Origin: Phycisphaerae bacterium
Lineage (GTDB): Bacteria; Planctomycetota; Phycisphaerae; Sedimentisphaerales; Anaerohalosphaeraceae
Reading direction: 5' to 3'
Assembly: GCA_012729675.1 (NCBI GenBank)
Contig: JAAYCR010000025.1
Location: 1 to 64,000, forward strand
DNA: 64,000 nt
In this document: positions 26,443 through 35,461 of the stretch, piece by piece
Position numbering within the stretch: the stretch's first letter is position 1
How the letters are laid out: the number at the start of each line of letters is the position of its first letter
Position numbers and translations under genes: made by a program
Notes under the pieces: generated by a model
Database searches by the model: none
What the model was told of the DNA's origin: nothing
The model's input: the letters and a program-made list of their open reading frames with translations, nothing else

Positions 26443-26666
26443 CGTCTCCAAGAAAACAGTTTAATGGTTATCATTAAAACAATCATTTCTTGTGTAAATT
26501 GTCTTCTTTTGTGTGCATTTCACCCAGTCCTCTCTCAGATGAAACGTGGTTGGCCTCCACTACGGCATAGAATATCACCGCTGTCCACGAAAATTCTGTC
26601 TGTTGGAAATAGGTGATTAAAGGGCAACAAAATTGTCGTTTTTGTGTTTTTTTTGTGGGTTCATGC

Positions 26667-26735
26667 TTGACTTCTTTTGCGGAAAGGGGTATTGTGTTAT
26701 TTTCCCGACTGTGTGGGTCGGGTAGAGAGTCTCTA
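26667..26735 (+). promoter_or_regulatory. rpsB promoter and leader hairpins
   Basis: TTGACT (26667-26672) and TATTGT (26690-26695) are 17 bases apart. In the leader, CCCGAC (26704-26709) pairs with GTCGGG (26717-26722), and TAGAGA-G-TCTCTA (26723-26735) is a perfect palindrome. Leader structures upstream of rpsB bind S2 in other bacteria; whether these do is unknown. Confidence 0.6.
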
Positions 26736-26778
26736 TATATGAACAGTCATACAGTATTTGTAATGGAGGTAAGTTTCT

Positions 26779-27651
26779 GTGAATAAGGAACTTGCTCGCG
26801 ATTTAATCAGTGCGGGCGTACATTTTGGACATGCGGCCAGCCGCTGGAACCCGAAGATGGAACCTTACATTTTCGGCAAGCGGGGCATGATCCACATCAT
26901 CAACGTGAAGGAAACCTTAAGGGGGCTGCTGATTTCCAAAAAGCTCCTTGCCACGATGGTTTCCTCCGGAAAAGACGTGGTTTTTGTGGGAACCAAGCGT
27001 CAGGCCCAAAAAGCGGTGCAACAGGCCGCGACCGCCTGCGGGATGCACTATGTGTCCGAGCGGTGGCTGGGCGGCACGCTGACGAACTTCAGAACGATCC
27101 GCACGCGGCTTACCCGGCTTGATGAGCTTGAGGCGATGGAAAGCAGCGGCCGGCTTGAATCGGAAAGCAAAAAGCAGGGCGCCCGTCTCAAACGCGAACT
27201 GACCAAGGTTCGCACCAATCTGGACGGCGTGCGGCGGATGAATCGGCTGCCCGGCGTGGTGGTTGTGGTGGACGCTAAAAAAGAATATATCGCCTTACGC
27301 GAAGCCCGGAAGCTGGGCATCATAACGGTGGCGATTATGGATACGGATTCCGATCCCGATACGGTGGATGTCGCCATCCCGGCCAACGACGACTCGATCA
27401 AGGCGATTGAGATTTTGCTTAACGAACTGGCTTCGGCGGTTGCCGAAGGCAAGACGATGGTCAGATCCGAAGAGGCCTCGGCCGCCGGCGCTCGTCCGGT
27501 ACGGACACGCTCGCGTCGCCGCGTGCTGGCCACAGCCGAAGGCCAGACGGTCGAAGATGACGCTGAGGGCGACAGGGGTGTCGAAGATGTTCCCGCCGAT
27601 GTACCGGCGGTGAAGTCAGAGGCCGCTCAACCCGAAAATGCGATTCAGTAA
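26779..27651 (+). CDS. rpsB: 30S ribosomal protein S2
   Basis: The 290-residue protein matches S2 throughout: LISAGVHFGHAASRWNPKMEPYIFG (in pieces), GTKRQAQKAV, WLGGTLTNF, LPGVVVVVDAKKE and AIPANDDSIKAIEILLN. It is longer than the usual 230-260 residues because of a C-terminal tail that starts basic (RPVRTRSRRRV) and ends acidic (EDDAEGDRGVEDVP). The start is GTG 26779, eight bases after GGAGGT. It heads the rpsB-tsf-pyrH-frr cluster, the common bacterial order. Confidence 0.97.
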   Translation: MNKELARDLISAGVHFGHAASRWNPKMEPYIFGKRGMIHIINVKETLRGLLISKKLLATMVSSGKDVVFVGTKRQAQKAVQQAATACGMHYVSERWLGGTLTNFRTIRTRLTRLDELEAMESSGRLESESKKQGARLKRELTKVRTNLDGVRRMNRLPGVVVVVDAKKEYIALREARKLGIITVAIMDTDSDPDTVDVAIPANDDSIKAIEILLNELASAVAEGKTMVRSEEASAAGARPVRTRSRRRVLATAEGQTVEDDAEGDRGVEDVPADVPAVKSEAAQPENAIQ

Positions 27652-27673
27652 CACCGCAGATACGGTATTTTTT

Positions 27674-27742
27674 CAAAGTCTCTTTGCAGGGTGCTGTGGC
27701 CGTCGAATAACAACGAGGGCGCTATTCTGCAGAGAGATTTTG
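27674..27742 (+). promoter_or_regulatory. Structured element between rpsB and tsf
   Basis: CAAAGTCTCTTTGCAG (27674-27689) and CTGCAGAGAGATTTTG (27727-27742) form a continuous 16-bp RNA stem with two G-U pairs. Inside, GCCGTCG and CGAGGGC (about 27699-27719) can form a second stem with one mismatch. A T-rich stretch follows. In other bacteria this gap attenuates tsf relative to rpsB, so an attenuator or protein-binding element is plausible. Confidence 0.65.
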
Positions 27743-27795
27743 TTTGTTGACAGACAAAAATCATAACGAAACGATAGATACGGGAGTTGATACAG

Positions 27796-28656
27796 ATGGC
27801 GGAAATTACAGCGGCGGCGGTTGCAAAACTGCGTAAGATGAGCGGTCAGGGAATGATGGACTGCAAGAAAGCCCTTGGCGAAACGGGCGGCGATCTGGAT
27901 AAAGCGATGGAACTGCTTCGCAAAAAGGGACTGGCGACGCTGGCCAAACGGGCCGAGCGCGCCACCAGCGAAGGCCGTGTGGTGTACAAAATCAGCGATG
28001 ACGGCAAGACGGCGGTCATTACGTCGTTGTGCTGCGAGACGGATTTTGTCGCCAAGAACGACGATTTTATCGCGGCCGCCGAGTTGCTGGCCGAGTGCGG
28101 CTTCAAGGCAACGGCCGACAGCGGCCCAGAGGCGCTGGCCACCGTTGAGGTCGGCGGGCGGACGTTTTCGGACATTTTGACCGACACCGTCAGCAAGACC
28201 GGCGAAAAAGTCGAAGTCGGCCATTTTGCCCGCTATACCTGCGGCGCAGCGGGCGTCTTCGGCAGCTATGTTCATTTTAACAGCAAGGTCGGTGCACTGC
28301 TGGAGATTGAGGCTGACAGCGATGCCGTGGCCCAAGCCATCAAGCAGACTGCCGATGAGATCGCGATGCACATTACTGCGATCAATCCGCTGGGATTGGA
28401 CAAGGACGGCATCGACCCGATGGTGATCGAAAAGGAACGGGCGATTGCCGCCGAACAGGTCAAAGATAAGCCCGCCAACATCGTCGATAAGATTGTGGAT
28501 GGAAAAATCGGCAAATTCCTCAAGGACAACTGTCTGGTTGAGCAGCCGTTCGTCAAAGATGACAGTGTGACGGTCGGCAAGGCCCTGGCCAACGCGGCCA
28601 AAGCCGCCGGCGGACAGGCCAAAATTAAACGCTTTGTCAGAGTTGATATTGGTTAA
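27796..28656 (+). CDS. tsf: Translation elongation factor Ts
   Basis: The 286-residue factor exchanges GDP for GTP on EF-Tu. The N-terminal UBA-like domain (AAAVAKLRKMSGQGMMDCKKAL in pieces) and the conserved ETDFVAKND motif are present, with the dimerisation region around HFARYTCGAAGVFGSYVH and QPFVKDDSVTVGKAL. ATG 27796 follows GGGAG at nine bases; a TTG three codons upstream is less likely. A strong terminator follows, so pyrH and frr have their own transcript at least in part. Confidence 0.97.
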   Translation: MAEITAAAVAKLRKMSGQGMMDCKKALGETGGDLDKAMELLRKKGLATLAKRAERATSEGRVVYKISDDGKTAVITSLCCETDFVAKNDDFIAAAELLAECGFKATADSGPEALATVEVGGRTFSDILTDTVSKTGEKVEVGHFARYTCGAAGVFGSYVHFNSKVGALLEIEADSDAVAQAIKQTADEIAMHITAINPLGLDKDGIDPMVIEKERAIAAEQVKDKPANIVDKIVDGKIGKFLKDNCLVEQPFVKDDSVTVGKALANAAKAAGGQAKIKRFVRVDIG

Positions 28657-28673
28657 GCCTGTGATATAATAGA

Positions 28674-28708
28674 GGGCATCGGCGACAAAAGTTTCCGATG
28701 CCCTTTTT
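28674..28708 (+). terminator. Rho-independent terminator after tsf
   Basis: A perfect 9-bp stem GGGCATCGG (28674-28682) / CCGATGCCC (28695-28703) is followed directly by five T. It closes the rpsB-tsf transcript. Confidence 0.88.
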
Positions 28709-28802
28709 AAATATCAAAAAGCAAAAAGTAAAAATATAAAATGCGGAATCCGCTGGGGCGGATGCGTATTCAAATGATAGGCTAAGTTCACGCGGGTCGG
28801 TC
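28709..28802 (+). other. Word repeat and hairpin upstream of pyrH
   Basis: AAATATCAAAAAGCAAAAAG and similar A-rich words (28709-28741) belong to the phrase-like repeat class of this window. ATCCGC (28747-28752) pairs with GCGGAT (28757-28762) across TGGG. No clear promoter for pyrH is seen here. Confidence 0.45.
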
Positions 28803-29525
28803 ATGGCAGAGAATAAATACAATCGGATTTTGCTGAAGTTGTCGGGCGAGAGTTTCTGCAAGCCCGGCGGTTTCGGCATCGAAGGCGATGCCATTGAACC
28901 GGTGGCCGAGCGCATCGCTCGGCTGTGCAAGTTGGGACCGCAGGTGGCCATTGTGGTCGGGGGCGGCAATTTTATGCGAGGGGCGGCCTTTTCCCAAAGG
29001 AGTCATATCTCGCGCACCACCGCGGACTATATGGGGATGCTGGCGACGGTGATGAACGCCGTTGCGCTGCAGGAAACACTCGAAAAAGTCGGACAGCCCA
29101 CTCGCGTCCTCAGCGCCATCGAAGTGGCGGCCATCTGTGAGCCGTTTGTCCGTCGCCGTGCCATCCGCCACCTGGAAAAAGGGCGCGTCACGATCCTGGC
29201 CGGCGGAACAGGCAACCCCTTCTTTTCGACCGATACCTGCGCGGCCCTGCGGGCCTCGGAGATCGGGGCCGAACTGATGATCAAGGCGACCAAAGTCGAT
29301 GGGGTTTACACCGACGACCCGGTAAAGAATCCAAAGGCGACGCTGATTTCGCACATCAGCTACCAGGAAGTCCTCAGTCAAAATCTCAAGGTGATGGACC
29401 CGGCGGCGGTGAGCCTGTGTCGGGAAAATCATATTCCGATTGTGGTGCTGAACATTTTCAAAGACGGTGTTATTACCCGTGTTCTGCAAGGCGAACACGT
29501 GGGAACTGTGATCAGTGAGCGATAG
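28803..29525 (+). CDS. pyrH: UMP kinase
   Basis: This 240-residue amino-acid-kinase-fold enzyme phosphorylates UMP to UDP with ATP. Characteristic blocks are RILLKLSGESF, VVGGGNFMRG, TADYMGMLATVMNA, LAGGTGNPFFSTDT and KATKVDGVYTDDP. The stop is TAG at 29523-29525, and frr begins 21 bases later after AGGAG. Confidence 0.96.
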   Translation: MAENKYNRILLKLSGESFCKPGGFGIEGDAIEPVAERIARLCKLGPQVAIVVGGGNFMRGAAFSQRSHISRTTADYMGMLATVMNAVALQETLEKVGQPTRVLSAIEVAAICEPFVRRRAIRHLEKGRVTILAGGTGNPFFSTDTCAALRASEIGAELMIKATKVDGVYTDDPVKNPKATLISHISYQEVLSQNLKVMDPAAVSLCRENHIPIVVLNIFKDGVITRVLQGEHVGTVISER

Positions 29526-29545
29526 TTTTCAGGAGAACACAAACG

Positions 29546-30106
29546 ATGCCGACACGCAAGATAGTGGATGAACATTCAAAGACTATGGATAAGACGGTGG
29601 AGTTTCTGCGCAGCGAACTCAAGTCGGTCCGCACGGGCCGGGCGGCGCCGGGACTGGTCGAACATCTGATGGTGAATTATTACGGCACGCCCACCCCGCT
29701 CAAATCGCTGGCCACCATTGCCGCCCCGGAGCCGGCGTCGCTGCTCATCAAGCCGTTTGACATCGGCTGCCTGAAGGACATTGAACGGGCGATCAAAAGC
29801 AGCGAGTTGAGCTTGGCGCCGATCATGGACGGCAAGATGATTCGCCTGAACCTTCCGCCGCTCAGCGAAGAACGCCGCAAACAGATCGTCGGGCAGGTCA
29901 AGCAGTTGGGCGAAAAAACCAAAGTCAGCGTACGCAATATTCGCCGCGACACGATCAAACAGCTTGAAGACGCTGAAAAAGCCAAAACCATCACCGAAGA
30001 CCACCGCGACAAGGCCAAGGACGAGATCGAAAAGCTGACCAAAAAGCACGTCGATGCCATCGATGAGGTGATCAAGCTTAAATCCGAAGAGATTATGTCC
30101 ACATAG
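29546..30106 (+). CDS. frr: Ribosome recycling factor
   Basis: The 186-residue protein splits post-termination ribosomes together with EF-G. The conserved N-terminus SELKSVRTGRAAPGLVEHLMV, the block YGTPTPLKSLATIAAPEPASL, and LNLPPLSEERRKQIVGQVKQLGE near the hinge are all present. The C-terminal helix is lysine-rich. It follows pyrH closely (same transcript). Confidence 0.96.
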   Translation: MPTRKIVDEHSKTMDKTVEFLRSELKSVRTGRAAPGLVEHLMVNYYGTPTPLKSLATIAAPEPASLLIKPFDIGCLKDIERAIKSSELSLAPIMDGKMIRLNLPPLSEERRKQIVGQVKQLGEKTKVSVRNIRRDTIKQLEDAEKAKTITEDHRDKAKDEIEKLTKKHVDAIDEVIKLKSEEIMST

Positions 30107-30194
30107 ACTGAGCTTTTTTATTTTGTTTCGTACTTCGAGCATCGTTTTTCGTATTTACGAGATGTGGGGGAACAACTCTTCATCAGAGGTCTTT

Positions 30195-32873
30195 ATGGAT
30201 ACGGAGAAGAAAAACGCGGGTCGGCCAAGCGCCGACGTTAAAAAACGAAGTCCGTTCAAAATTTTCGCGGTGGCGGTGCTGGCCGTTTTTCTGGTGCTTC
30301 TCTTGACGATTCTGGCCGTCCCGACGCTATTGTCGTCGTCAGGAGGGAACCGTTTTCTGCTGGGCAAGATCAATCGTTCCGTCGAGGGGCAGGTGGGGAT
30401 GGAGACATTTTCGGTCGGGTGGTTCAGCGGCGTGAAACTGACCAATCTGACCTTCGACAGTGACGACGGCGCCACACAGATCAAGGTCGGCCGCATCGAA
30501 ACCAAGCCCCGATACACGGCATTGCTCGGCAAACGCGTCGATCTGGGCAAGACAGTGATTGACCATCCGGAGGTGCATCTGAAGATTGCACCCACGCCGC
30601 CATCCGTTCCGTCCACCCAAACCGGTGCCCCGAAAGAGACGCCCGATCCCGACGTGCCGTTTGTCCTGCCGGTGCACCTGATCGATCTGGAACTGCTGGC
30701 CGGGGATGTCACGATTGAGCTGACCGAAGCCGATGCCTCAACCCAGCGCGTCACCTTCAAGAATATCGCATCCACCGTTGCCCTCAACGAGACGGGGCAG
30801 ACCTCACGGATGGCGCTGTCAATGGATGTAGCCAACGGGCATGAGGCCGGGACGGTGCGCGCCGAAGGCGAAGTCACCCCGCCGAAAAAAGGCTGGACGC
30901 TGGAGGATACCGACGGGACGTTTACGGTCTCGATTGCCAAGCTGGAACTGGAAAGTCTGCGACCGCTGCTGGCGCTGGCCGGGCTGGATGTGCAGACCGG
31001 CGGCGTGCTCAACGGGGACGCCAATGTCGAGATACGCAAGGGCAACATCGATACGTTGTCGGCGGACGCCACCGTGGAAAACTTTTCGCAGGGTGTGGGC
31101 GAACAGAAAATGGTATTTGACGAACCCGTCCGGCTGACAGCCAAGGGCGGATTCAGTGACAACGCCCTGCGCATCGATGCGCTTGACGTCAAGACGCCGT
31201 TTTGCACCGCGACCCTCAGCGGCGAAATGGAGATGGTGGATTATGCGGTCAAGGCCGACTTGGCACAGACTCAGGACTTTTTGAAGCAGTTTACGGAGCT
31301 TGGCGGCTACGGCCTGGCCGGTGTGCTGGATATGACGGGGCGGCTGGACCTGACGGAGGGTAAGATCGCCTCGACCGGCATAGGCACAGTCAAAAATTTG
31401 CTGCTGACCAAAAATGGAAAGACGGCTCAGCAGACGGATGTGACGCTGGACTATGATATGGCCATGGACAACGCTCAAAATGTACTGACGGTCGCCGCAG
31501 CGACGCTGACGATGGCGCCGGGCACGGTCAAGGTCAGCAATTTGACCCTGCCAACAGGCGACGCGGCCGGCCCGATCACGCTGGCGGCACAAGCGAATCT
31601 GGACATTGCCAAGGCATGGCCATACGCACAGGTTCTGACCAACGCGCCAGAAGATATCACATTGGCCGGGGCGCTCGCTTCCGCGGTGACGGTGCAGACG
31701 CAAGGCGACATTGTGCAGGTCAAGACCAACAACGCGGCGACGATTCGCAATCTCCGCGTGGCCAAGCCCGACACCGAGCCGTTTGTACAGGATTTGGTCA
31801 ACCTGACTGCCGACATCACGCTGGATACGGCGCGGCAATCTATCGGCGTTAAGGCCTTCGATATGCAGGGGGCCAAAGGCGAAACGCTCATCAAAATCAC
31901 CAAAGGCGAGATCGAACAGTCCAGTGCCGAGGGCGTCAATACACTGGACGCTGAGTTTGAAGCCGAGTACGATCTTCAGACGGTCTCGATGCTCGCCGCG
32001 CCCTATCTGCCGAATGGCTTAAGAGTGCAGGGGACGCGAAAAGATCGATTTGTGCTCTCGTCGCGCTGGCCGGAGAACGAACCGGACAAAATGTTGGCCA
32101 ATCTCAATGGAAAAGGCGGCTTCGGATTCAATCGAGCGGAGTATTACGGCCTGATTTTCGGCCCGACGGAGCTGGCTATCGATATTCAGCAGGGCATTGC
32201 GGCGGTGGTCATTCCCGATGCCAATGTCAACAGCGGCAAGCTGCGGTTTGCCGGAACACTGAATTTGACTGAGGAACCAATGTTTCTTCGGCTCAACGAG
32301 CCGATGGCGTTGCTGGAAAATGTCAACATCAACGATGTGATCACCGCTCAGCTTCTGACGTATGTCAATCCGGTGTTTGCCGGAGCGGTACAGACCAGCG
32401 GAGTGGCCAATTTTACCTGCCGCAGACTGGTTTTGCCGCTGTCCGGCGACCATCTGGACAAAATGGATATTGACGGAACGGTCGGTATTGCGAATATCCG
32501 GCTTCAGGCAGGTGAATTACTGGGCCAAATTCTGACCCTGCTGGATCAGCGGCCGGCAGTCGCGATGACGCTGAGACCAACGAATATTCTGATGCAGCAA
32601 GGGACGGTTCGTTATCAGGATATGCAGATCGATTTGAGCGACTATCCGCTAAATTTCACCGGGTCACTGGGACTGGATAAACAGCTGGCGATGACTCTCA
32701 AACTGCCGCTAGGAACGGATTTTCGCCCCGTTCGTCTGGCAAATGCCGGAGCCGACCGCCTTGAAGTCCCCCTCGGAGGCACGGTCGATAAGCCGTCGAT
32801 TGACGTTGCGCGATTGATCGAACGGCAGGGTCAGCGGCTGATCGAAGATCAACTGCGGCGGCTGTTTAGATAA
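30195..32873 (+). CDS. AsmA-like envelope protein
   Basis: The 892-residue protein has a basic N-terminus and one membrane helix (about residues 25-47, IFAVAVLAVFLVLLLTILAV). A long beta-rich region follows, starting LLGKINRSVEGQVGMETFSVGWFSGVKLTNLTF (in pieces), the AsmA/DUF748 N-terminal pattern. The C-terminal end (FTGSLGLDKQLAMTLKLPLG) also fits this family. Such proteins bridge the periplasm and are linked to phospholipid transport or outer-membrane assembly. ATG 30195 follows AGAGG; upstream in-frame ATGs at 30123 and 30162 lack conservation. Confidence 0.78.
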   Translation: MDTEKKNAGRPSADVKKRSPFKIFAVAVLAVFLVLLLTILAVPTLLSSSGGNRFLLGKINRSVEGQVGMETFSVGWFSGVKLTNLTFDSDDGATQIKVGRIETKPRYTALLGKRVDLGKTVIDHPEVHLKIAPTPPSVPSTQTGAPKETPDPDVPFVLPVHLIDLELLAGDVTIELTEADASTQRVTFKNIASTVALNETGQTSRMALSMDVANGHEAGTVRAEGEVTPPKKGWTLEDTDGTFTVSIAKLELESLRPLLALAGLDVQTGGVLNGDANVEIRKGNIDTLSADATVENFSQGVGEQKMVFDEPVRLTAKGGFSDNALRIDALDVKTPFCTATLSGEMEMVDYAVKADLAQTQDFLKQFTELGGYGLAGVLDMTGRLDLTEGKIASTGIGTVKNLLLTKNGKTAQQTDVTLDYDMAMDNAQNVLTVAAATLTMAPGTVKVSNLTLPTGDAAGPITLAAQANLDIAKAWPYAQVLTNAPEDITLAGALASAVTVQTQGDIVQVKTNNAATIRNLRVAKPDTEPFVQDLVNLTADITLDTARQSIGVKAFDMQGAKGETLIKITKGEIEQSSAEGVNTLDAEFEAEYDLQTVSMLAAPYLPNGLRVQGTRKDRFVLSSRWPENEPDKMLANLNGKGGFGFNRAEYYGLIFGPTELAIDIQQGIAAVVIPDANVNSGKLRFAGTLNLTEEPMFLRLNEPMALLENVNINDVITAQLLTYVNPVFAGAVQTSGVANFTCRRLVLPLSGDHLDKMDIDGTVGIANIRLQAGELLGQILTLLDQRPAVAMTLRPTNILMQQGTVRYQDMQIDLSDYPLNFTGSLGLDKQLAMTLKLPLGTDFRPVRLANAGADRLEVPLGGTVDKPSIDVARLIERQGQRLIEDQLRRLFR

Positions 32874-32956
32874 CCGGATATCCTGTGATTCAGGAATTAA
32901 CTACCGGGGAAGCCGAGAATGCTGAAAAAAAGATGAAGAAATGAGCCGGACGGTGG

Positions 32957-33052
32957 GTGAAGATAATTATCGATGAACTTAAGGCAGCAAAAGATAGTGA
33001 CGATGTTTACTATGCCCAGTTCTTTAACTTTTTGAAAGTGATCGGCCATTAA
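32957..33052 (+). CDS. Possible 31-residue small protein or gene remnant
   Basis: A GTG-started frame encodes MKIIIDELKAAKDSDDVYYA and then QFFNFLKVIGH before TAA. The peptide looks natural for a folded helix, but the ribosome-binding site is weak. Just upstream, another short frame (about 32885-32944) reads IQELTTGEAENAEKKMKK. Both may be pieces of decayed genes between the AsmA-like and BrkB-like genes. Confidence 0.22.
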   Translation: MKIIIDELKAAKDSDDVYYAQFFNFLKVIGH

Positions 33053-33094
33053 GTGTGCCTGTTGATTAATTTGCTCGTTCAGGAGTGATTCGCA

Positions 33095-34606
33095 ATGCTG
33101 GCAAAATTCAAAAATTTTCTGTCAAGACCCACCGATGAACTGGGGCGATGGAGTCGGTTTTTCATCTTTCAGATTCGCATGTGGCGACAGTGTTTTCGGC
33201 TGTTGGAGGCAAACCGGGCCTTTACACAGGCCGCGGCGCTGGCCTATCACACCATCTTCGGCATCGTGCCCCTGGCGATTGTGATGCTGATGGTCTTTCA
33301 GATGTTTCCGGCCTATCGCGACCTGGGCGACCAGATGCGCGATTTTGCGTATGACTATCTGAATCTCAGCGCGATGGAATATCCCATCGGAGTTGATGAT
33401 TCCGGAGAACCACAAACCATCATTATCACCGCAAAGATCAATGAAGTGGTTGAAGATTATCTGTCGCGGGTCAGCACGGGCGCCATTACCATCGTCGGCG
33501 TGGTGCTGGTGATCTGGGCGGCGACGGGGATGCTGATGACGATTGAGCGGACGTTCAACCGCATCTGGCACGTGAACGTGGGCCGCAGTTTTCTCCAGCG
33601 GATCGTCTATTACTCCTGGATATTGGTTTTCGGACCGATTCTGCTGGCCTTGGGGATATTTATCAGCACCAATTATCTGATCAAAAGCGATCAGCAGGTA
33701 AGCGTACAGCAACGTACATCTTTTGAGGTTACGTGGGATGGTGATAATGTCACTCATGGTGATAATAGGGAAATGATTATCGGCGAAAAATCAGATATAG
33801 AAACGGGCATTAAGGCGAGCTTACTGAAGTTTATTCGGTGGGTGTTTCCGTATATCGTGTCGATGGGTATTTTGTTCTTTTTATACTCGATGATGCCGAA
33901 TACCAAAGTCAACGCGCTGCCGGCGCTGTGGGGGGCGGCCGTGGCAACGCTGCTGTGGGCGGCGATCAAATTCGGGTTCGGACTGTATCTAAGTAAAGTC
34001 GTGATGTATCAGGCCGTCTACGGCATCCTCGGCATCATTCCGCTGACGGTGTTCTGGATTTATGTGATGTGGTTAATCGTGATCTTCGGCCTGCAATTGA
34101 CGTATGCCATGCAGAACCTCAAAAGCCTCGATGCGGACGAACTGTCGCGCCTGCGGCGAAGTGGCGAGTGCTTTCTGGCCAACGACCAGACCATCATCCG
34201 CATTATGGAATACATTCTCAATGCCTTTGAGCAAAGGAACGAGCAGCCGGTGACCGTTGAGGCCGTCGCGTCCCGGTTGGATATCCCCCCCGATTTTGCC
34301 GAGCGGGTGCTGAATCGGATGGTCAAGGCGGGCATTCTGTTCCATACCAATGAGCCGGTCAGCGGCTATGTGCCCTCCACGGATGGAACGCATATCTCAC
34401 TGGCGGACATCTACGACGCCGTCGCGCAGGTCAGCTTTGCCCAGCCGCTGAAGTGGGAAAGCCCGAAAGCCGGAAAAGTCTTCAGTCAGGTCCGCGAACT
34501 GCTGGACAAATATACGCTCAAGGACGTGCTGGACCCGTGGCACAAAAACATTCCGGTGCGGACAGAAGACAGAGGACAGCAAAAGTCAGAGGACATCTCC
34601 GTATAG
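33095..34606 (+). CDS. YihY/BrkB family membrane protein with C-terminal winged helix
   Basis: This 503-residue protein has the family motif TQAAALAYHTIFGIVPLAIV early on, about six membrane helices, and the conserved block ALPALWGAAVATLLWAAIKFGFGLY (in pieces). After residue 350 comes a soluble region with a winged-helix-like pattern (AVASRLDIPPDFAERVLNRMVKAGIL). Members were once called ribonuclease BN but are now regarded as membrane proteins of unknown transport role. The last 15 or so residues (TEDRGQQKSEDISV) are encoded by word-repeat DNA (34561-34594), so the original end was probably near DPWHKNIPV. AGGAG precedes ATG 33095. Confidence 0.88.
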   Translation: MLAKFKNFLSRPTDELGRWSRFFIFQIRMWRQCFRLLEANRAFTQAAALAYHTIFGIVPLAIVMLMVFQMFPAYRDLGDQMRDFAYDYLNLSAMEYPIGVDDSGEPQTIIITAKINEVVEDYLSRVSTGAITIVGVVLVIWAATGMLMTIERTFNRIWHVNVGRSFLQRIVYYSWILVFGPILLALGIFISTNYLIKSDQQVSVQQRTSFEVTWDGDNVTHGDNREMIIGEKSDIETGIKASLLKFIRWVFPYIVSMGILFFLYSMMPNTKVNALPALWGAAVATLLWAAIKFGFGLYLSKVVMYQAVYGILGIIPLTVFWIYVMWLIVIFGLQLTYAMQNLKSLDADELSRLRRSGECFLANDQTIIRIMEYILNAFEQRNEQPVTVEAVASRLDIPPDFAERVLNRMVKAGILFHTNEPVSGYVPSTDGTHISLADIYDAVAQVSFAQPLKWESPKAGKVFSQVRELLDKYTLKDVLDPWHKNIPVRTEDRGQQKSEDISV

Positions 34607-34762
34607 TATCGGTGACAAGGGCCGCTTTTCCAGTAAGAACGTATACTATCTTTCACACTTTGAGAAGTAGACAATAAGAGTCCTTTCTTCGACGACGGAT
34701 CAACCGACCTCAAACCGCTCGTGGTCGAAGAGGTGAATGAGCATTATACAGAAAGGCGATGT

Positions 34763-35059
34763 GTGTTAATCGGTACGCTGACGATTCAAATCAATCTGCA
34801 CGCCATTGCCTCGCTCAAGGACAAACGCAAGATCGTCAAAAGCGTCCTTGAACGCCTCCACAGCCGTTTTCACTGCGCTGCGGCGGAAATCGACGCCCAA
34901 GACAGCAAGCTGATCGCGCGCATCGGTGTCGCCGTTGTATCCAACGAGGGAAGTCACCTGAATCGCCAGCTTGACCTGATCGCCGAGTTTGTCCGGCAGG
35001 ACGCTCGATTCTTCGTCGGACGTATCCAGCGCGAAATTTTTTCCGCAGACGCCCCGTAG
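34763..35059 (+). CDS. DUF503 family protein (YlxP-like)
   Basis: The 98-residue protein matches DUF503: LTIQINLHAIASLKDKRKIV at the start, then LERLHSRFHCAAAEIDAQDS and GVAVVSNEGSHLNRQLDLI. In other bacteria this gene sits with rbfA and infB and is suspected to help ribosome maturation, but here it stands alone. GTG 34763 begins the conserved part after AAAGG; the upstream frame from 34721 lacks similarity. It is convergent with trxA, three bases apart. Confidence 0.83.
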   Translation: MLIGTLTIQINLHAIASLKDKRKIVKSVLERLHSRFHCAAAEIDAQDSKLIARIGVAVVSNEGSHLNRQLDLIAEFVRQDARFFVGRIQREIFSADAP

Positions 35060-35062
35060 AAC

Positions 35063-35392
35063 TCACAGAAGCTCGTCAATCGCTCCCGTCAAATCCTTCT
35101 TGCTGGTCAGCCCCACCCATTTTTTCTCGATTTGCCCCGCCTTAAACAATATCAGCGTCGGAATCGCATTGATCCCGTAATTGATGGCCGCATCCCGATG
35201 CTCATCGGTATTGATCTTACAAATCGTCGCCTTATCCGCATATTCTCCCGCGATTTCCTCAACTACCGGAGCGATCATCTTGCAAGGCCCGCACCACGGC
35301 GCCCAAAAATCCACCAAAACAGGCACATCGCCCTGAATCGTTTCCTCAAACGTCGCATCCGTCAACTCAATCACATTGCCAGCCATCATCAA
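35063..35392 (-). CDS. trxA: Thioredoxin
   Basis: The 109-residue protein has the redox motif WAPWCGPCKMIAPVVEEIA and the cis-Pro loop NAIPTLILFKAG, with normal thioredoxin length. It should reduce cytoplasmic disulfides; there is no signal peptide. Two adjacent ATG codons (35392 and 35389) follow AAAGGG, and the second has better spacing. It lies 70 bases after scpA on the same strand. Confidence 0.95.
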   Translation of the reverse strand: MMMAGNVIELTDATFEETIQGDVPVLVDFWAPWCGPCKMIAPVVEEIAGEYADKATICKINTDEHRDAAINYGINAIPTLILFKAGQIEKKWVGLTSKKDLTGAIDELL

Positions 35393-35461
35393 TCCCTTTC
35401 TGTCTGGGGGTTATCGCGTCACATTCACACACGCCCATTCTATAAAGACCCCATCCACGTG

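Larger units (their letters stand above)
26220..26778. other. Gap with an interrupted small gene and the rpsB promoter/leader
   Basis: The gap holds a small minus-strand hydrophobic gene interrupted by TAG (26272-26442), a stretch without recognisable features (26443-26660), the rpsB promoter (26667-26695) and an 80-base leader with two small inverted repeats. Confidence 0.6.

Noticed and set aside
26763-26786. Seven-codon upstream frame overlapping the rpsB start
   Set aside because: Its ATG overlaps the rpsB Shine-Dalgarno site and has none of its own; probably coincidental.
28643-28670. TTGATA and TATAAT with 16-base spacing at the end of tsf
   Set aside because: Transcription would begin inside the terminator stem at 28674, so it is unlikely to drive pyrH; probably chance.
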